From Henckelia pumila (lineage: Eukaryota > Streptophyta > Magnoliopsida > Lamiales > Gesneriaceae): DNA of 64,000 nt. Below, in pieces: positions 41,066-52,070 of this stretch. A program made the position numbers and the translations under genes. The first letter of the stretch is position 1; every line of letters begins with the position of its first letter. The stretch lies in assembly GCF_033568475.1 (NCBI RefSeq), contig NC_133123.1, forward strand, positions 162,207,753 to 162,271,752, read 5' to 3'. The notes beneath the pieces are model-generated. The model made no database searches and was not told the origin of the DNA. It saw only the letters and a program-made list of their open reading frames with translations.

Positions 41066-41258
41066 TATTTTATATTTTCTTCCTTTGGTTAAGAATTTCG
41101 ATTTTCTTTGTGGAATAATTTGTTATTTGGGTTACCTATCTGCATGCTAGAATAAGAAGCATGTTTTGCTTGTGATTAGAATTAAGGGTTATTAGTGACT
41201 CATCTTTGGGAGAAAGTTTAGTAGTGATATGAAGTTGTTGGGATTCTTCTGCGTGCAG
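41049..41258 (+). other. Putative spliceosomal intron between gag and protease
   Basis: The sequence starts GTATATCT and ends TTCTTCTGCGTGCAG. It is AT-rich with many stops, unlike the flanking coding sequence. Joining 41048 to 41259 gives ...SLITGRILVGDNSTFVFLDS, the normal gag-to-protease passage of this family, without gap. Length 210 nt, a multiple of three, but with an in-frame TAG at 41063-41065. Confidence 0.75.
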
Positions 41259-44200
41259 GGAGAATTCTAGTTGGAGACAACTCCACGTTTGTGTTTCTAG
41301 ATTCAAGGGCTACGCATTCGTTTATCTCCCTAGAGTTTATCAGACGGATAGGCATCACACTTGAGATTGCCGACAGTGGTTATGATGTCACTATGCCGTC
41401 AGGACAGATTATTTCTACCTCTAGTGTCATTCAAGAGCTGGAGTTGGAGCTATAGGGGCACTCCATTCGCGCAGATGTAGTGGTTTTGCCGTTGAGCGGA
41501 TTTGATTTGATATTGGGTATGGACTGGTTGACAGTCAATGGAGCTTCGATTGATTTTCGTCGAAGGACAGTGTCAGTGAAACCGCCGGGAGGCGACCCGT
41601 TTACTTTTCATGCATCTCAAAGCAGTGATATTCCTCAGGTAATATCTCTTATTCAGGCGAGGAAGATGTTGAAACGGGGTTGCCGAGGTTTTCTAGCGAG
41701 TATTGTCACGGCCTCAGAACCAGCTAGTAGATCATTATCAGTGATAGAGGTGGTTCGTGATTTTTCAGACGTCTTTTCGGAGGATGTTGTAGGGATTCCA
41801 CCAGTGAGAGAGGTGGAGTTCAGTATCGAATTATTGCCAGACACGGTTCCTATCTCAAAGGCACCATACAGACTTGCTCCTACCGAGATGAAAGAGTTGA
41901 AGGAGCAGATTCAGGAGTTATTAGAGAAAGGCTTTGTTCGTCCTAGCTTTTCTCAATGGGAAGCTCCAATGTTATTTGTGAAGAAGAAGGATGGCAGTAT
42001 GAGACTGTGCATCGATTATCGAGAACTCAACAGAGTCACGGTGAAGAATAAGTACCCACTGCCGAGGATAGAGGACTTATTTGATCAGTTGCAGGGAGCT
42101 TCAGTGTTCTCCAAGATCGATCTGTGATCTGGTTATCATCAGCTGCGAGTTAGAGATGCAGACGCGTCCAAGACTGCTTTCCGGACACGTTATGGGCATT
42201 ACGAGTTCTTAGTGATGCCATTTGGGATGACCAATGCTCCAGCGGTTTTCATGGATCTCATGAACCGGGTATTTCAGCCGTATCTTGATCAGTTCATCAT
42301 AGTCTTCATTGATGATATCTTGATCTACTCTAGAAGCGTTGAGGAGCATAGGCAGCATCTACAGACAGCCTTGCAGACTTTGAGGGAGCATCGTTTGTTT
42401 GCCAAGTTCAGCAAGTGCGAGTTTTGGCTTGAGCAGGTGGCATTTCTTGGCCACATTATTTCTAGAGATGGGATCGCAGTGGATCAGTCGAAGGTTGAGG
42501 CAGTGCAGAAATGGGGTATTCCGAGGAATGCTTCGGAGATTCGCAGTTTCTTGGGTTTGGCAGGATATTATAGGAAGTTCATCAAGGGTTTTCCTCTATT
42601 GCAGTACCCTTGACTTCCTTAACCAAGAAGAATGCGAAGTTTATTTGGAGTTCAGACTGTCAGAGGAGTTTCGATCAACTGAAGAAAGCACTCACTACCG
42701 CACCGGTTTTGGCGATTACAGTACCACACGAGGAGTTAGTGGTATACACTGACGTGTCTAAGCTAGGTTTAGGCGCAGTACTTATGCAGTGTGGTAAGGT
42801 TATTGCTTATGCGTCAAGACAGTTGAAGATTCACGAGCAGAACTACCCGACACATTATTTGGAGTTAGTAGCAGTGGTCTTCGCTTTGAAAATCTGGAGG
42901 CACTATCTGTATGGTGAGAAGTGCAAGATTTTCACTGATCATAAGAGCCTCAAGTACTTCTTCACTCAGAAGGAGTTGAACATGAGGCAACAGAGATGGT
43001 TGGAGTTGGTGAAGGATTACGACTGTGACATTAGCTACCATCCAGGTAAAGCTAATGTAGTGGCCGATGCTTTGAGTCGGAAGTCGTCAGTGGTATCGTA
43101 TTTGACAGTGCAGTTACCACTACAGAGCGAGATTCAGAGGTTTGATTTGGAGTTTTACTCGAGTGGTCATGCACCGAGCTTGTCAGTGTTGACGGTGCAA
43201 CCGATTCTACGATATCGGATAAGAGATGGACAACCTACTGATGAGGAGTTACAGCGTTGGAGGCAGAGAGATGAGGCCAAGGGTGGTCTTCTTTATACAG
43301 TTGTGGATGGCATTGTTCAGTACCGTTGTAGGATGTGGGTACCGAACGTCGATCAGTTGAGAGCTGAGATTTTAGCAGAGTCTCACACATCCCCGGAAGT
43401 ATGAAGATGTATCTAGATTTACAGCTATTGTATTGGTGGCCCGGGATGAAGAGAGACATCAGGAGAGTTGTGTCAGAGTGCTTAACTTGTCAGCAGGTCA
43501 AGGCAGAGCATCAGCGTCCAGCAGGACTTCTTAGACCTCTTCCTATTCCGGAATGAAAATGGAAGAACATTACGATGGACTTTGTAGTTGATTTATCGAG
43601 GAGTGCCAGAGGTTGCACAGCTATTTGGGTGATCGTGGATAGACTCACCAAGTCAGCTCATTTCTTGCCAGTGAGGACTACTTACTCATTGACACAGTAT
43701 GCAGAGCTTTACATCAAGGAGATTGTTAGACTGCATGGCATACCAGTGTCGATGGTGTCAGACAGAGATCCGAGATTTACGTCTGCGTTCTGGAAGAGTT
43801 TACATACAGCATTGGGAACTCGACTACTGTTCAGCACAACTTTTCATCCCCAGACAGATGGTCAGTCTGAGAGGGTGATACAGATTCTTGAGGACTTACT
43901 GAGAGCCTGTGTCATCGATTTTCAGGGCTCATGGGAGACGAGATTGCTGTTAGCGGAGTTTACCTATAACAACAGCTTCCAGGCGTCTATAGGTATGGCT
44001 CCTTATGCAGCTTTGTATGGGAGGAGATGCAGATCTCCTCTTCATTGGGATGAGGTTGGAGAGAGGATCCTATTGGGTCCTGAGATAGTGCAGCAGACTG
44101 CTGATATTGTGACTCAGATTCGGGATCGCATGAGGACTGCTCAGAGTCGTCAGAAGAGTTATGCAGATACTCGACGACGAGATTTGGAATTCGCTGTAGG

Positions 44201-44615
44201 TGATCACGTATTCCTGAAGGTGTCACCTATGAAGGGAGTAGTACGATTTGGCTGGAGGGGCAAGCTTAACCCTAGATATATAGGGTCATTCGAGATCTTG
44301 GAGAGAGTTGGCACGTTGGCCTACCGTTTAGCTCTACCACCAGGGCTAGCGGCAATGCACAATGTATTCTATGTATCCATGCTTCGGAGATATGTCTCTA
44401 ACCCGTCGCATGTGTTGAATTACGAGCCCTTGCAGTTGCCACATGATCTAGTTTATGAGGAGAGGCCAGTGCGGATCTTGGCTAGGGAGGAGCGGAGACT
44501 TAGGACGCGGGTCATACCGATGGTCAGAGTCTAGTGGCTGAATCACTCGGAGGAGGAAGCTACTTGGGAGACCGAGGCAGACATGAGGACTCGCTACCCG
44601 GAGTTGTTCGGATAA
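41259..44615 (+). pseudogene. Tekay-type pol (protease, RT, RNase H, integrase, chromodomain), broken
   Basis: The protease active site reads D-S-R where D-S-G is normal. A stop follows at 41453-41455. RT has [19 protein letters not shown] and FIDDILIYS, with a stop at 42125-42127 (CGA to TGA likely). One base is missing in a T run near 42594, shifting the frame. RNase H has [16 protein letters not shown] and the DHKSLKYF segment. About ten bases are lost near 43392, shifting the frame again before the integrase zinc region. A stop at 43554-43556 lies at a Trp position, then the integrase core continues with MDFVVDLS, VSDRDPRF and HPQTDGQSERV. A stop at 44532-44534 falls inside the chromodomain-like tail (EEATWETEADMR), which ends at TAA 44613. 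Confidence 0.93.
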
Positions 44616-44660
44616 GTACTTTAATTTCGAGGACGAAATTCAAATTAAGGGGGGGAGAAT

Positions 44661-47238
44661 TGTAACACCCAGTATTTTTAGTACGTAAATTCGCATGCAT
44701 AATTAGGGATTTTATTTATTTAGAATTTTAGATTACGGGTTAAATAATTATGTGAAATTATTTGTGCATGTTTTAAGTTATTTTTAAGCATTTAACCCAT
44801 AATTAGTGATTTTCATGATTTATGATAATTTAATTATTTTATCGCGTAGACGGGACCGTGGACGGATGAGATGACAACTTTCTACCCAAATTATTTTATG
44901 AGTCTTTTAGGAGCCCAAAAATATTATTTTGAGTTTTATTTCCTCAAAATTATCAGTATTTAATTTTATATAATTTTAGGAGTCCATTTTTATCCAAATT
45001 TAGCCAAAATATTGATTTTTAATTATCTTTAAAAATCCCATAATTTAATATTTCGAGATTTGTGATATTTAATTCAAGTTATAAATATTTTAAAAACTTA
45101 GGAACCTTTGTAATTATGTTATTATCTCCTAGATTATCTATTTTTCCAAAATTATTATCCTAAACTACCCAAACCATCGCCCAAATCCCCTATCACACGC
45201 TCATTCCATCTTCTACTTACCCTAAGCGCCCACAGCCGCCTCCATCACCTTTCCAATCGGCCAGCAGGCCCTAAGTCACCATAGCCGATTTTTGTTGAAG
45301 CTTCAAGTGGTTGTCATCGTTCCGTTGTCTCGGAATCGTCGCCTACGCATTCTAGCTCTCATCGTCGGTGATAGGCATGTTTTTCTTTCTCCTTTCTCGT
45401 ACCATATCAGTGTTATATGTGTGTGTTGTGTGTGCATCGAAATTCTTCAAGAACTTTCAGAAAAGGAATCGGTTTTGACGCTTGTATCTTGTTCATATAT
45501 GTTGCTTAATCATGCTCACGTTTTCTTCATCCATGGTGCGTCCAGCTGCTGGTCAGGGGTCCCTAGGTCGCGTGAGGGTGGTCTAGACTTGAGTGGCTCG
45601 AGTGGGTCGAGCCAAATAAGCCAAGACAGGCGCTGGTTCGAGTATGCAGAAACTCGCGCAGGTTTAGGATTCCGAGGAAGAGAGGTTCGTTCTCCTTCCT
45701 CAGGCCTTGGTTTGATGCATGGTTTGTTGGGTTTGAACCCTTTAGATGTGGGCTAGGTTCTTGGTGTGGTTATCCGGCCGGTGGGTGGCCGGAGCAGGGC
45801 GGCCGCCGGCGTTCTTTGCAACTGCTCGCAGCCACAACAGTATAGGGAAGAGGGGTGTTCGGGTTTAGGGTTTAGAGTGGATCCGGGTCGGGTTGTTGGG
45901 TCCGGGTTGGGTCTGGAAAGTCATGGGTTATGTTAGTTGGGTCCGGGTCTGGGTTAAGTGAGTCGGGCTCGGGTATTTTTATTTTTTAAGTTTTAAGTTT
46001 AATTAAGTGTTAAATGGGCCTAATTAAATCCCAAAAATTTAATTGGGTTCCATTTAATTATTTGGGTTGAATTTAATTGTTATTGGGCCAAGTATGTGCT
46101 AATGAGCTTTAATTAATTTGTTGGGCTTAGAAATGTGTTAACGGGCTTAAGTATGTTAATGGACCAGTCTCAGTGTTAATGGGCCAGAATTTAAGAAAAT
46201 GGGCTTGAGTGTTAGGGCCAGCAGTTCAGTACAAACAATGAGAAATTGCATGTGTCCTAAATATATATTTAATTATTTTATGCATGAATGTTATTTTAGT
46301 ATTTATATGTTAGTATAAAAATTAAATTAAATATATATGAAGGACACATTTTATTTAAGTACATGCATTCATGAAATAATTTTATGGCATGATTTAATGT
46401 TTAAGGTTGAGCTAGAAAATAATTTTTATGTTGGAAGTTGAAGTAGTGTGACAATTTAAGGGGGACAAGTCCCCACATGTTAAGGGCAGTTTACTGTCAA
46501 TTTAAGGGTAGTTTACTACCAGTAAGAGGTGATTCGTCACCGCCGCATACGTTGGTTTTAAGAGACTGATCAGTCGAACCTTTTAAGTTTAAGGTTACAC
46601 TACGAATATGACCATGCGATGTTAGAAAAATGATATGTTCAACAATGTTATGTATGTATTATATGATTATATTTAAGTTCAAGTTTAAGTAAGATTTTAA
46701 GTCATAATTCATGATTTTTTTTAAGCATGCTCATTCATGTATTCGTTATGTATTAGTATTCCAGTGATTTAAATTATTTTAAACCCTCGTTATGTTAGCA
46801 TGTTGGGCCTCTAGACTCACTACACTTATATGGTGCAGATGAGTGCGTAGAGGAAGATGTAGTTCCTACCGGTGGTAAGGACGTATGAGCGGACATGCAG
46901 TGATCCCCCGTGACCGTCGGCTGAGTCTTTATGAATATTTTAAGAATTTTTAAACTCTGTTTTTTATTTATTTCTTTTATGTCTTTCCAGTGGTGAATTT
47001 TAGTACTATTTTATTAAATAATTTTTATTGCATGCAAACTTTTAAGGGAATTGTTTGACAGTATTTTATTTAAGTTTGACTCGGTTATTTAAGTAAAAAT
47101 GTTGCATTTTATTTATGTTATTTTTAAATCTGTTTATTTTGTGCATATATATATGGGCATGTATGTACATCTATTTTACTTAGTATTATTTTAAAAAAAA
47201 TTCCGCATATATTATTTTAGAATTTTTGGGTCGTTTCA
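44661..47238 (+). repeat. 3' LTR of Tekay-type element
   Basis: 2578 bp, same ends as the 5' LTR. It differs by scattered substitutions and small indels, including an extra GGGTTGTTGGGTCC-like piece near 45891. The mini-hairpin set is kept at 46461-46542. Confidence 0.93.
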
Positions 47239-48063
47239 GTTTGCATTGCAAAACAAAATCAGCGAACTTGAAGCACTCAACCAAAGTGGATCTTCATTTG
47301 ATATGAAGCTGTGAATGCATAATTTTTATAAAAAAAATTCAACATATTCCGAACTTTTTTTTAGTATGCTCAAACTCAGAAGATGTACGAGCAAGATCAT
47401 AGTCATTCATGGTTCGAAGATAAATCTTGGTTAATGTTGAAAGATCAATCAAAATGCATGGAAGATATGGTCGTTCGATAAATTTGCAGGAAGTTCGACG
47501 AATACTACGAAGAAGCTGAAGATTATTGTTTTTTTTAGTATGCTCAAACTCAGACGATGTACGAGCAAGATCGTAACTATTCATGGTCCGATGAGAAATC
47601 TTGGTTAGTGTTGAAGGATCAACCAAAATGGTAGATATTGTCGTTCGATAAATTTGTAGGAGGTTCAACGAATGCTACGAAGAAGCTGAAAAATATTGGT
47701 GGTGAATTATCTTCATCTCCTTTCTCCACATCATCTGATACACAAACCGTCGAACAAGGAGACGACATCCAAGAAGTGAGCAAAACCATTAGGCCGGAAG
47801 GAAGGAAGGCCTTCAAAAGGGTCATGAGAGGAGAAGGATCGAAAGATGCAAACATGGTAGAAATTTTGAAACACAATACATGAAGCAGAGGGAAAAAAAA
47901 AAAAAGACGATGAGATGACTACTTTGACAAAAGAGCATTATGCAACAATGACTCAAAATATGGAAAAGAACTTTGAAATGAGGATGATGAAGCACGAGAT
48001 GAGGGAGAGGGACTGCATATGGAGCAACAAAATCGAATCATGGAGAAAGAATGATCTTTAATT

Positions 48064-48783
48064 AGTAATTTATTTCGTATGTATTTCATTATATTTTATT
48101 CGGTTTTAATCTTCTAAATTTATTTGTCTTATTTTTTATTTCATGTCTTTTTTTATTTCGTGTATTTTTTATCCTGTGTGTTTTTGTATTTCAAGTAAGT
48201 TTTAAATTTTAATTATGTGTATTTAAACTTTGTTATATTGATGTGCAATTTTATCATGTTTTTAAAAATATTAAATATAATAAAAAAATAATATTTCCAC
48301 ATCATTGCTACAATATCACAATATCACTGCAGAAACATACAATGATGTTATCAATGCTGACACAATCATGCGACCGAGTTATCAATATTACCACATCAAC
48401 TTTCTCACATTGTTGAACATGCTCTTACTATTTATATGATTCATTCGAAGTAAAAAATTATTTTTAAATAAATTTAGGTAAGATGGAGATATCCGTCTCA
48501 TAAAATTAACAAGTAAACTGAATTTATAAAAGTTTTTGTGTTTATCAAAACATACTATTAAAGTTATTTAATTTACTGTCACGAATGAATTAATACTAAA
48601 TTATGAAAAATCTAAATCTATCTAATTACATTAAAGTTTTCATTACACAACTAAATTAAACTCGACGAAACCAACAATATCTTAAGTTTAGGAAAATCTC
48701 TTGTTCGAGATCCATTTATAATAAATCTCTTCGAGGATTATAAAAATTAATTAATAACCACGAGAGTGTACAAAAATAGTCTT
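48064..48783. other. Intergenic DNA downstream of the pseudogene and of the USP-like gene
   Basis: AT-rich; likely holds the 3' UTR of the minus-strand gene next to 48783. No other gene seen. Confidence 0.45.
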
Positions 48784-51700
48784 TCATTCTACTTTGGCGG
48801 AAAAGCACACACACTCGAAAAAGTTCCTTTCGGAGTGTCGAGTGGCCGTCTGAGACTTGTGCACCTTGCAATGGGTCTCCATCTTCTTCCCATCGTATAC
48901 AACTGTCACTTCACAAAATTCTGGTGCTTTCTTCTGAATGTATTCTCCTTTTCCTATCCCCTTTCTTGCTAGCCTGAAAACAATTCATGATCATTTGCCA
49001 ATTAAACACATTTTCTTCCCCAGTCGATAATAGGATATAGTTTTTATTATCACAAAGATTCTGATGAAACGATCTAACATGTCAATTTTATAAGACAATA
49101 TCCTCTTTAAATTGGGCCATAGAAAATATTAATTTTTATTGTAAACATGGACAGAGTTGATCCGACTCAAAAAAAAAATTCATAAAATTGTCTAACAAAA
49201 TACACCTAAGATTTATTGTATACACTATAATATACATAACATAATACGCTGTGCCAATTGCCAACTGTCAACTTTCACACAACCGAATAACAATTATTCA
49301 AAGGAGAAAAAAAAAAATTGTTTAATAAATAATCAAAAGGGTTAATTATATATATACCTTATCTTATGATATTACGAAATTGCGAAAAATTCACTATTAT
49401 ATTAATTAACTCCTTGTTTTTAAAATTTGAACAAACATATTCATGAAAACACGTACGACCAAAGGACTGTGTTCTCAAAATTTGAAAACATAAAGATATA
49501 TGTGCTCTAAAAATGAAAATATAAAAATTTAATAAAATATTCATTTTTTATAGGAAATTTTTAACATTACGATCGAGGATTTCCCAGAAGTAGTTTATGT
49601 ACACAAACCTAATCAAAACTTAAAATTTATTTAGATAGATGATAGGCCAACTCATCCCTCCCTAACCCATAACCTAAATGAGCTAGCTACTCGTTTTCAA
49701 ATAATTAAGTTACTAAAAAATTAGAACCCAACCCGTCTTTTTCTTGAGATATGTAGGTTGGATCAGTCTAATGGATCGAACCTAAATTGACATCTCTATT
49801 GACATTTACTTGTAACTATTCCATACTCTTTTTTATCAATATATATAATTTATTTCTACTTACAATAAGAACAAGGGTTACCAGCTTGTAAAGGGTGATT
49901 GCTTGGTACCCACAACAAGATGAGTGATATTAGCAACTGAAATGAGGTCTAATATTGCTTTGGCCGATGCACTGCTTTCCACCAGCATTGTGTCCACCGG
50001 AATCTGCATCATAAACATCATGTATATACACAATTTTCCGAGAATACGCGATGAATAAATCTCAAGAACCACCCAACAAGATCCCAAGATGGTCCTAATT
50101 AATTTTCCAAACTATTAGTTTGATTAACTCTAGAAAGATATTCTACGTCTCCCATTTCATCGAAATACCGGAGACAGATCGCGCATACTTTTGATTCATT
50201 GCAGAGGTTGATGTATTTTTGCAAGAGATGCTTTCTCCTATTGCTTTCTTCCTTGATGTAAACCTGCACCTGATCTTTGCTCAACTGGCTTCTTGATAGC
50301 CTTCCCACTGCCACACAAAATTGCGGGCGATGTTTAGGGACGATTTTCGGGTTTAAATGTAATAGTTTCTAGCTAAAATGAGATGCCAAAACATTTATTA
50401 GACAACTCTTGAGTCAGCACTAGTCATGCAATTATTCAAGCAGCATGTGATTCGTGATCATATATTAGAGTCTGTTTGGTCGGAGAAGTCATTAGACTAA
50501 TAACACTTTTTTCTAAAAAAAAATAACTCTTCTCTTAAAAAGTTTAGTGTTTGGTTATAAAAACATTTTAAAAAACATTGAATTTTTTTTAAAATAAAGT
50601 TTAGTGTTTGGTTATAAAAACTATTTTAACTAAAAACTTAAAAATGTTTTTTTAGAACTAACATTTTGAGTTTTGAATAAAATTTTCAACTTTTCCTATC
50701 AAGAAATAAAAAATAAATAAAACAAGAGAGAAAATTGCATATATCACCCCTGTAAAATCCCGAATTTGCTAATAACTCCCTATGAAATTTTTTTAAGCTA
50801 ATAACCCCCTGTGATTCTAGATTTGTAGCATATAGACTCTTTTCAGTTAACAATTGACAAAAATACACTTGCTTAAATAAATAATTAAATTAATTTTGTT
50901 TTATAATTCTATATTTAATTGAGTAAAATAATCAAATTTTATTTAAATAACTATGAAAATTATATATAATTATTTTATCATAATCTTTGTCATACACGAA
51001 ATATATTTTAATATTAAATTATCTTATAACATTAAGGGCATTTTAGTCATTTTTTAGCCAGAAGGGGGTGTATGCTACAAATTTAGAATCATAAGGGGCT
51101 TCTAGCTCAAAAAAATTTCATAGAAAACTATCAGCAAACACACGATTTCACAGGGATGATATATGCAATTTACCCAAAAAAAAAACAGTACTTTTCAATA
51201 TTTATCCAAACTTAAAAGTAGCTTCTACTCTTTTATCAATGAAAACATTACTTAACTTTTTTTAGTTTTTTTTTTTAAGCTACAACTTCTATATCCAAAC
51301 TTACCCGGTTAGCCAACTCGCTAATCCACTAAGAGCCCCCATAGCACCCGATCGAACTCCATCGTGACATATGTTGAATATTAATCCGGGTTCTTTTCCG
51401 AATACAACCACAATCTTGGGTGGTGAATCTAGCAAGAACTCCAAACTAAGGTAGTGTTTGCAACCTCTAAAAATAAGTGATTATGGAGATTTTTTTCATT
51501 AATTTGTGAAGTGAATCTCCATAATCACTTATTTTTAAAGGTTGCAAACACTACCTTAAATATCTGGTGGACTAGAATATCCATGTTATGACATTCGAAA
51601 TATGTTGCTCAAATTGGAATACATGTTTTTTTGCCGGCCTAAAATTATGGCACGCTCGCATCTACAAATTTTGTGCAAACACATGTCCATTCATCAGAAT

Positions 51701-52070
51701 CCTAAACAAACCACAACACCCAAAATAGTCATAGAAAAAGAGCACAAAACTGGAAACCTAGCTTATATATATCTGAAGCAAAGATAGAAGGAACTGAAGG
51801 AACCGCACCTGGGGTAGGGATGTAAGCGAGGGGCGCGAAGACGTGCACCAGAAAAACGCGACTTCCGGGGGACGTCACGGCATGATCAAGTGCCCATTTG
51901 ACTAAATGCAAGTCGTTCTTTCCGACCGCAACATATACATCATTGGCCCCTACATCTAGACTGGTCACTATGCTCATGCTTTCCTCTCCGATCTCTACGA
52001 TTTCGGGCGACGGTGCCGGCCAATTACGATACTGCCCCTCCTCTATGGACATGGATTTCTCTCCTTCCAT
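48784..52070 (-). CDS. Universal stress protein (UspA-like, adenine-nucleotide alpha-hydrolase fold), four exons
   Basis: Exons on the minus strand: 52070-51809, 50307-50189, 50003-49882, 48973-48784; all introns GT-AG, phases consistent, 693 nt, 230 aa. The N-terminal part carries EIVEIGEE and then the Usp core DVYVAVGKNDLHLVKWALDH, VFLVHVF, IPTPVGRLSRSQLS. The middle has VDTMLVESSASAKAILDLIS and LVVGTKQSP. The last exon adds LARKGIGKGEYIQKKAPEFC and EVTVVYDGKKM, which is the usual C-terminal part of plant Usp proteins with the ATP-binding loop region split by the third intron. Joining without the last exon would end the protein early at SPFTSW. Plant Usp proteins bind nucleotides and are linked to stress responses; the role of this one is unknown. 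No kinase or U-box follows. Confidence 0.9.
50463..51306. mobile_element. Outer MITE (GTTTGG.../...CCAAAC ends) carrying a second MITE inside
   Basis: In the first Usp intron, a segment starting TCTGTTTGGTCGGAGAAGTC and ending ACTTCTATATCCAAACTTA has inverted ends. Its inner flanks repeat AGTTTAGTGTTTGGTTATAAAAA twice (about 50539 and 50600). The element at 50728-51175 lies within it. Ends are imperfect and the target duplication is not certain. Confidence 0.4.
50728..51175. mobile_element. Foldback MITE, family A (TIR GGG.AAATTGCATATATC), inside a Usp intron
   Basis: The left arm starts AAAATTGCATATATCACCCC; the right arm ends GATATATGCAATTTACCC. The arms share the AGCTAATAACCCCCTGTGATTCT and TTTGTAGCATA segments with the copy at 54926. 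The interior is longer (AT-rich) than in that copy, and mismatches are more numerous, so it is older. No clean target duplication. Confidence 0.75.
51447..51558. mobile_element. Small foldback MITE, family C, 112 bp
   Basis: Near-perfect hairpin: TAAGGTAGTGTTTGCAACC through AATAAGTGATTATGGAGATT on the left, its complement on the right, and a short spacer. It lies in the first Usp intron. A second member is at 59275-59385. Confidence 0.8.

Larger units (their letters stand above)
37258..47243 (+). mobile_element. Tekay/Del-type chromovirus (Ty3-gypsy), full length, with 5-bp target duplication GTTTG
   Basis: LTR (37263-39827), Met-tRNA primer site TGGCATCAGAGCC (39830-39842, one mismatch), gag (40031-), protease-RT-RNase H-integrase-chromodomain, polypurine tract AAGGGGGGGAGAAT (about 44647-44660), LTR (44661-47238). 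GTTTG flanks both ends (37258-37262, 47239-47243). RT before integrase and a C-terminal chromodomain-like tail define a chromovirus. The LTRs differ by a few percent. Several stops and shifts in pol make it inactive. Confidence 0.95.
37107..48061 (+). pseudogene. Myb/SANT-like plus NAM-associated C-terminal domain gene, decayed and split by a gypsy element
   Basis: Left of the insertion, one frame reads PWTKVEDEHFAKHGA and later FWRLVWNEHKHELSNGWKDE, like the SANT/trihelix part of this plant family. Right of it, frames read LQNKISELEALNQSGSSFD, then YAQTQKMYEQD...SWFEDKSWLMLKD, RPEGRKAFKRVMRG and NMEKNFEMRMMKHEMRERD to a stop at 48059-48061. This matches the NAM-associated C-terminal domain pattern (proteins often mis-named 'glutathione S-transferase T3-like'). 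Stops and frame changes are numerous. A 174-bp (58-codon) segment is duplicated in tandem (about 47355-47702). The gypsy element (37263-47238) lies in the middle. Related proteins occur as Harbinger partners and as host genes; which applies here is unknown. Confidence 0.6.

Noticed and set aside
49878..49881. TAA after SPFTSW as the end of the Usp-like protein
   Set aside because: It overlaps a good donor (TGGTAACC), and a further exon at 48973 restores the family C-terminus in frame.
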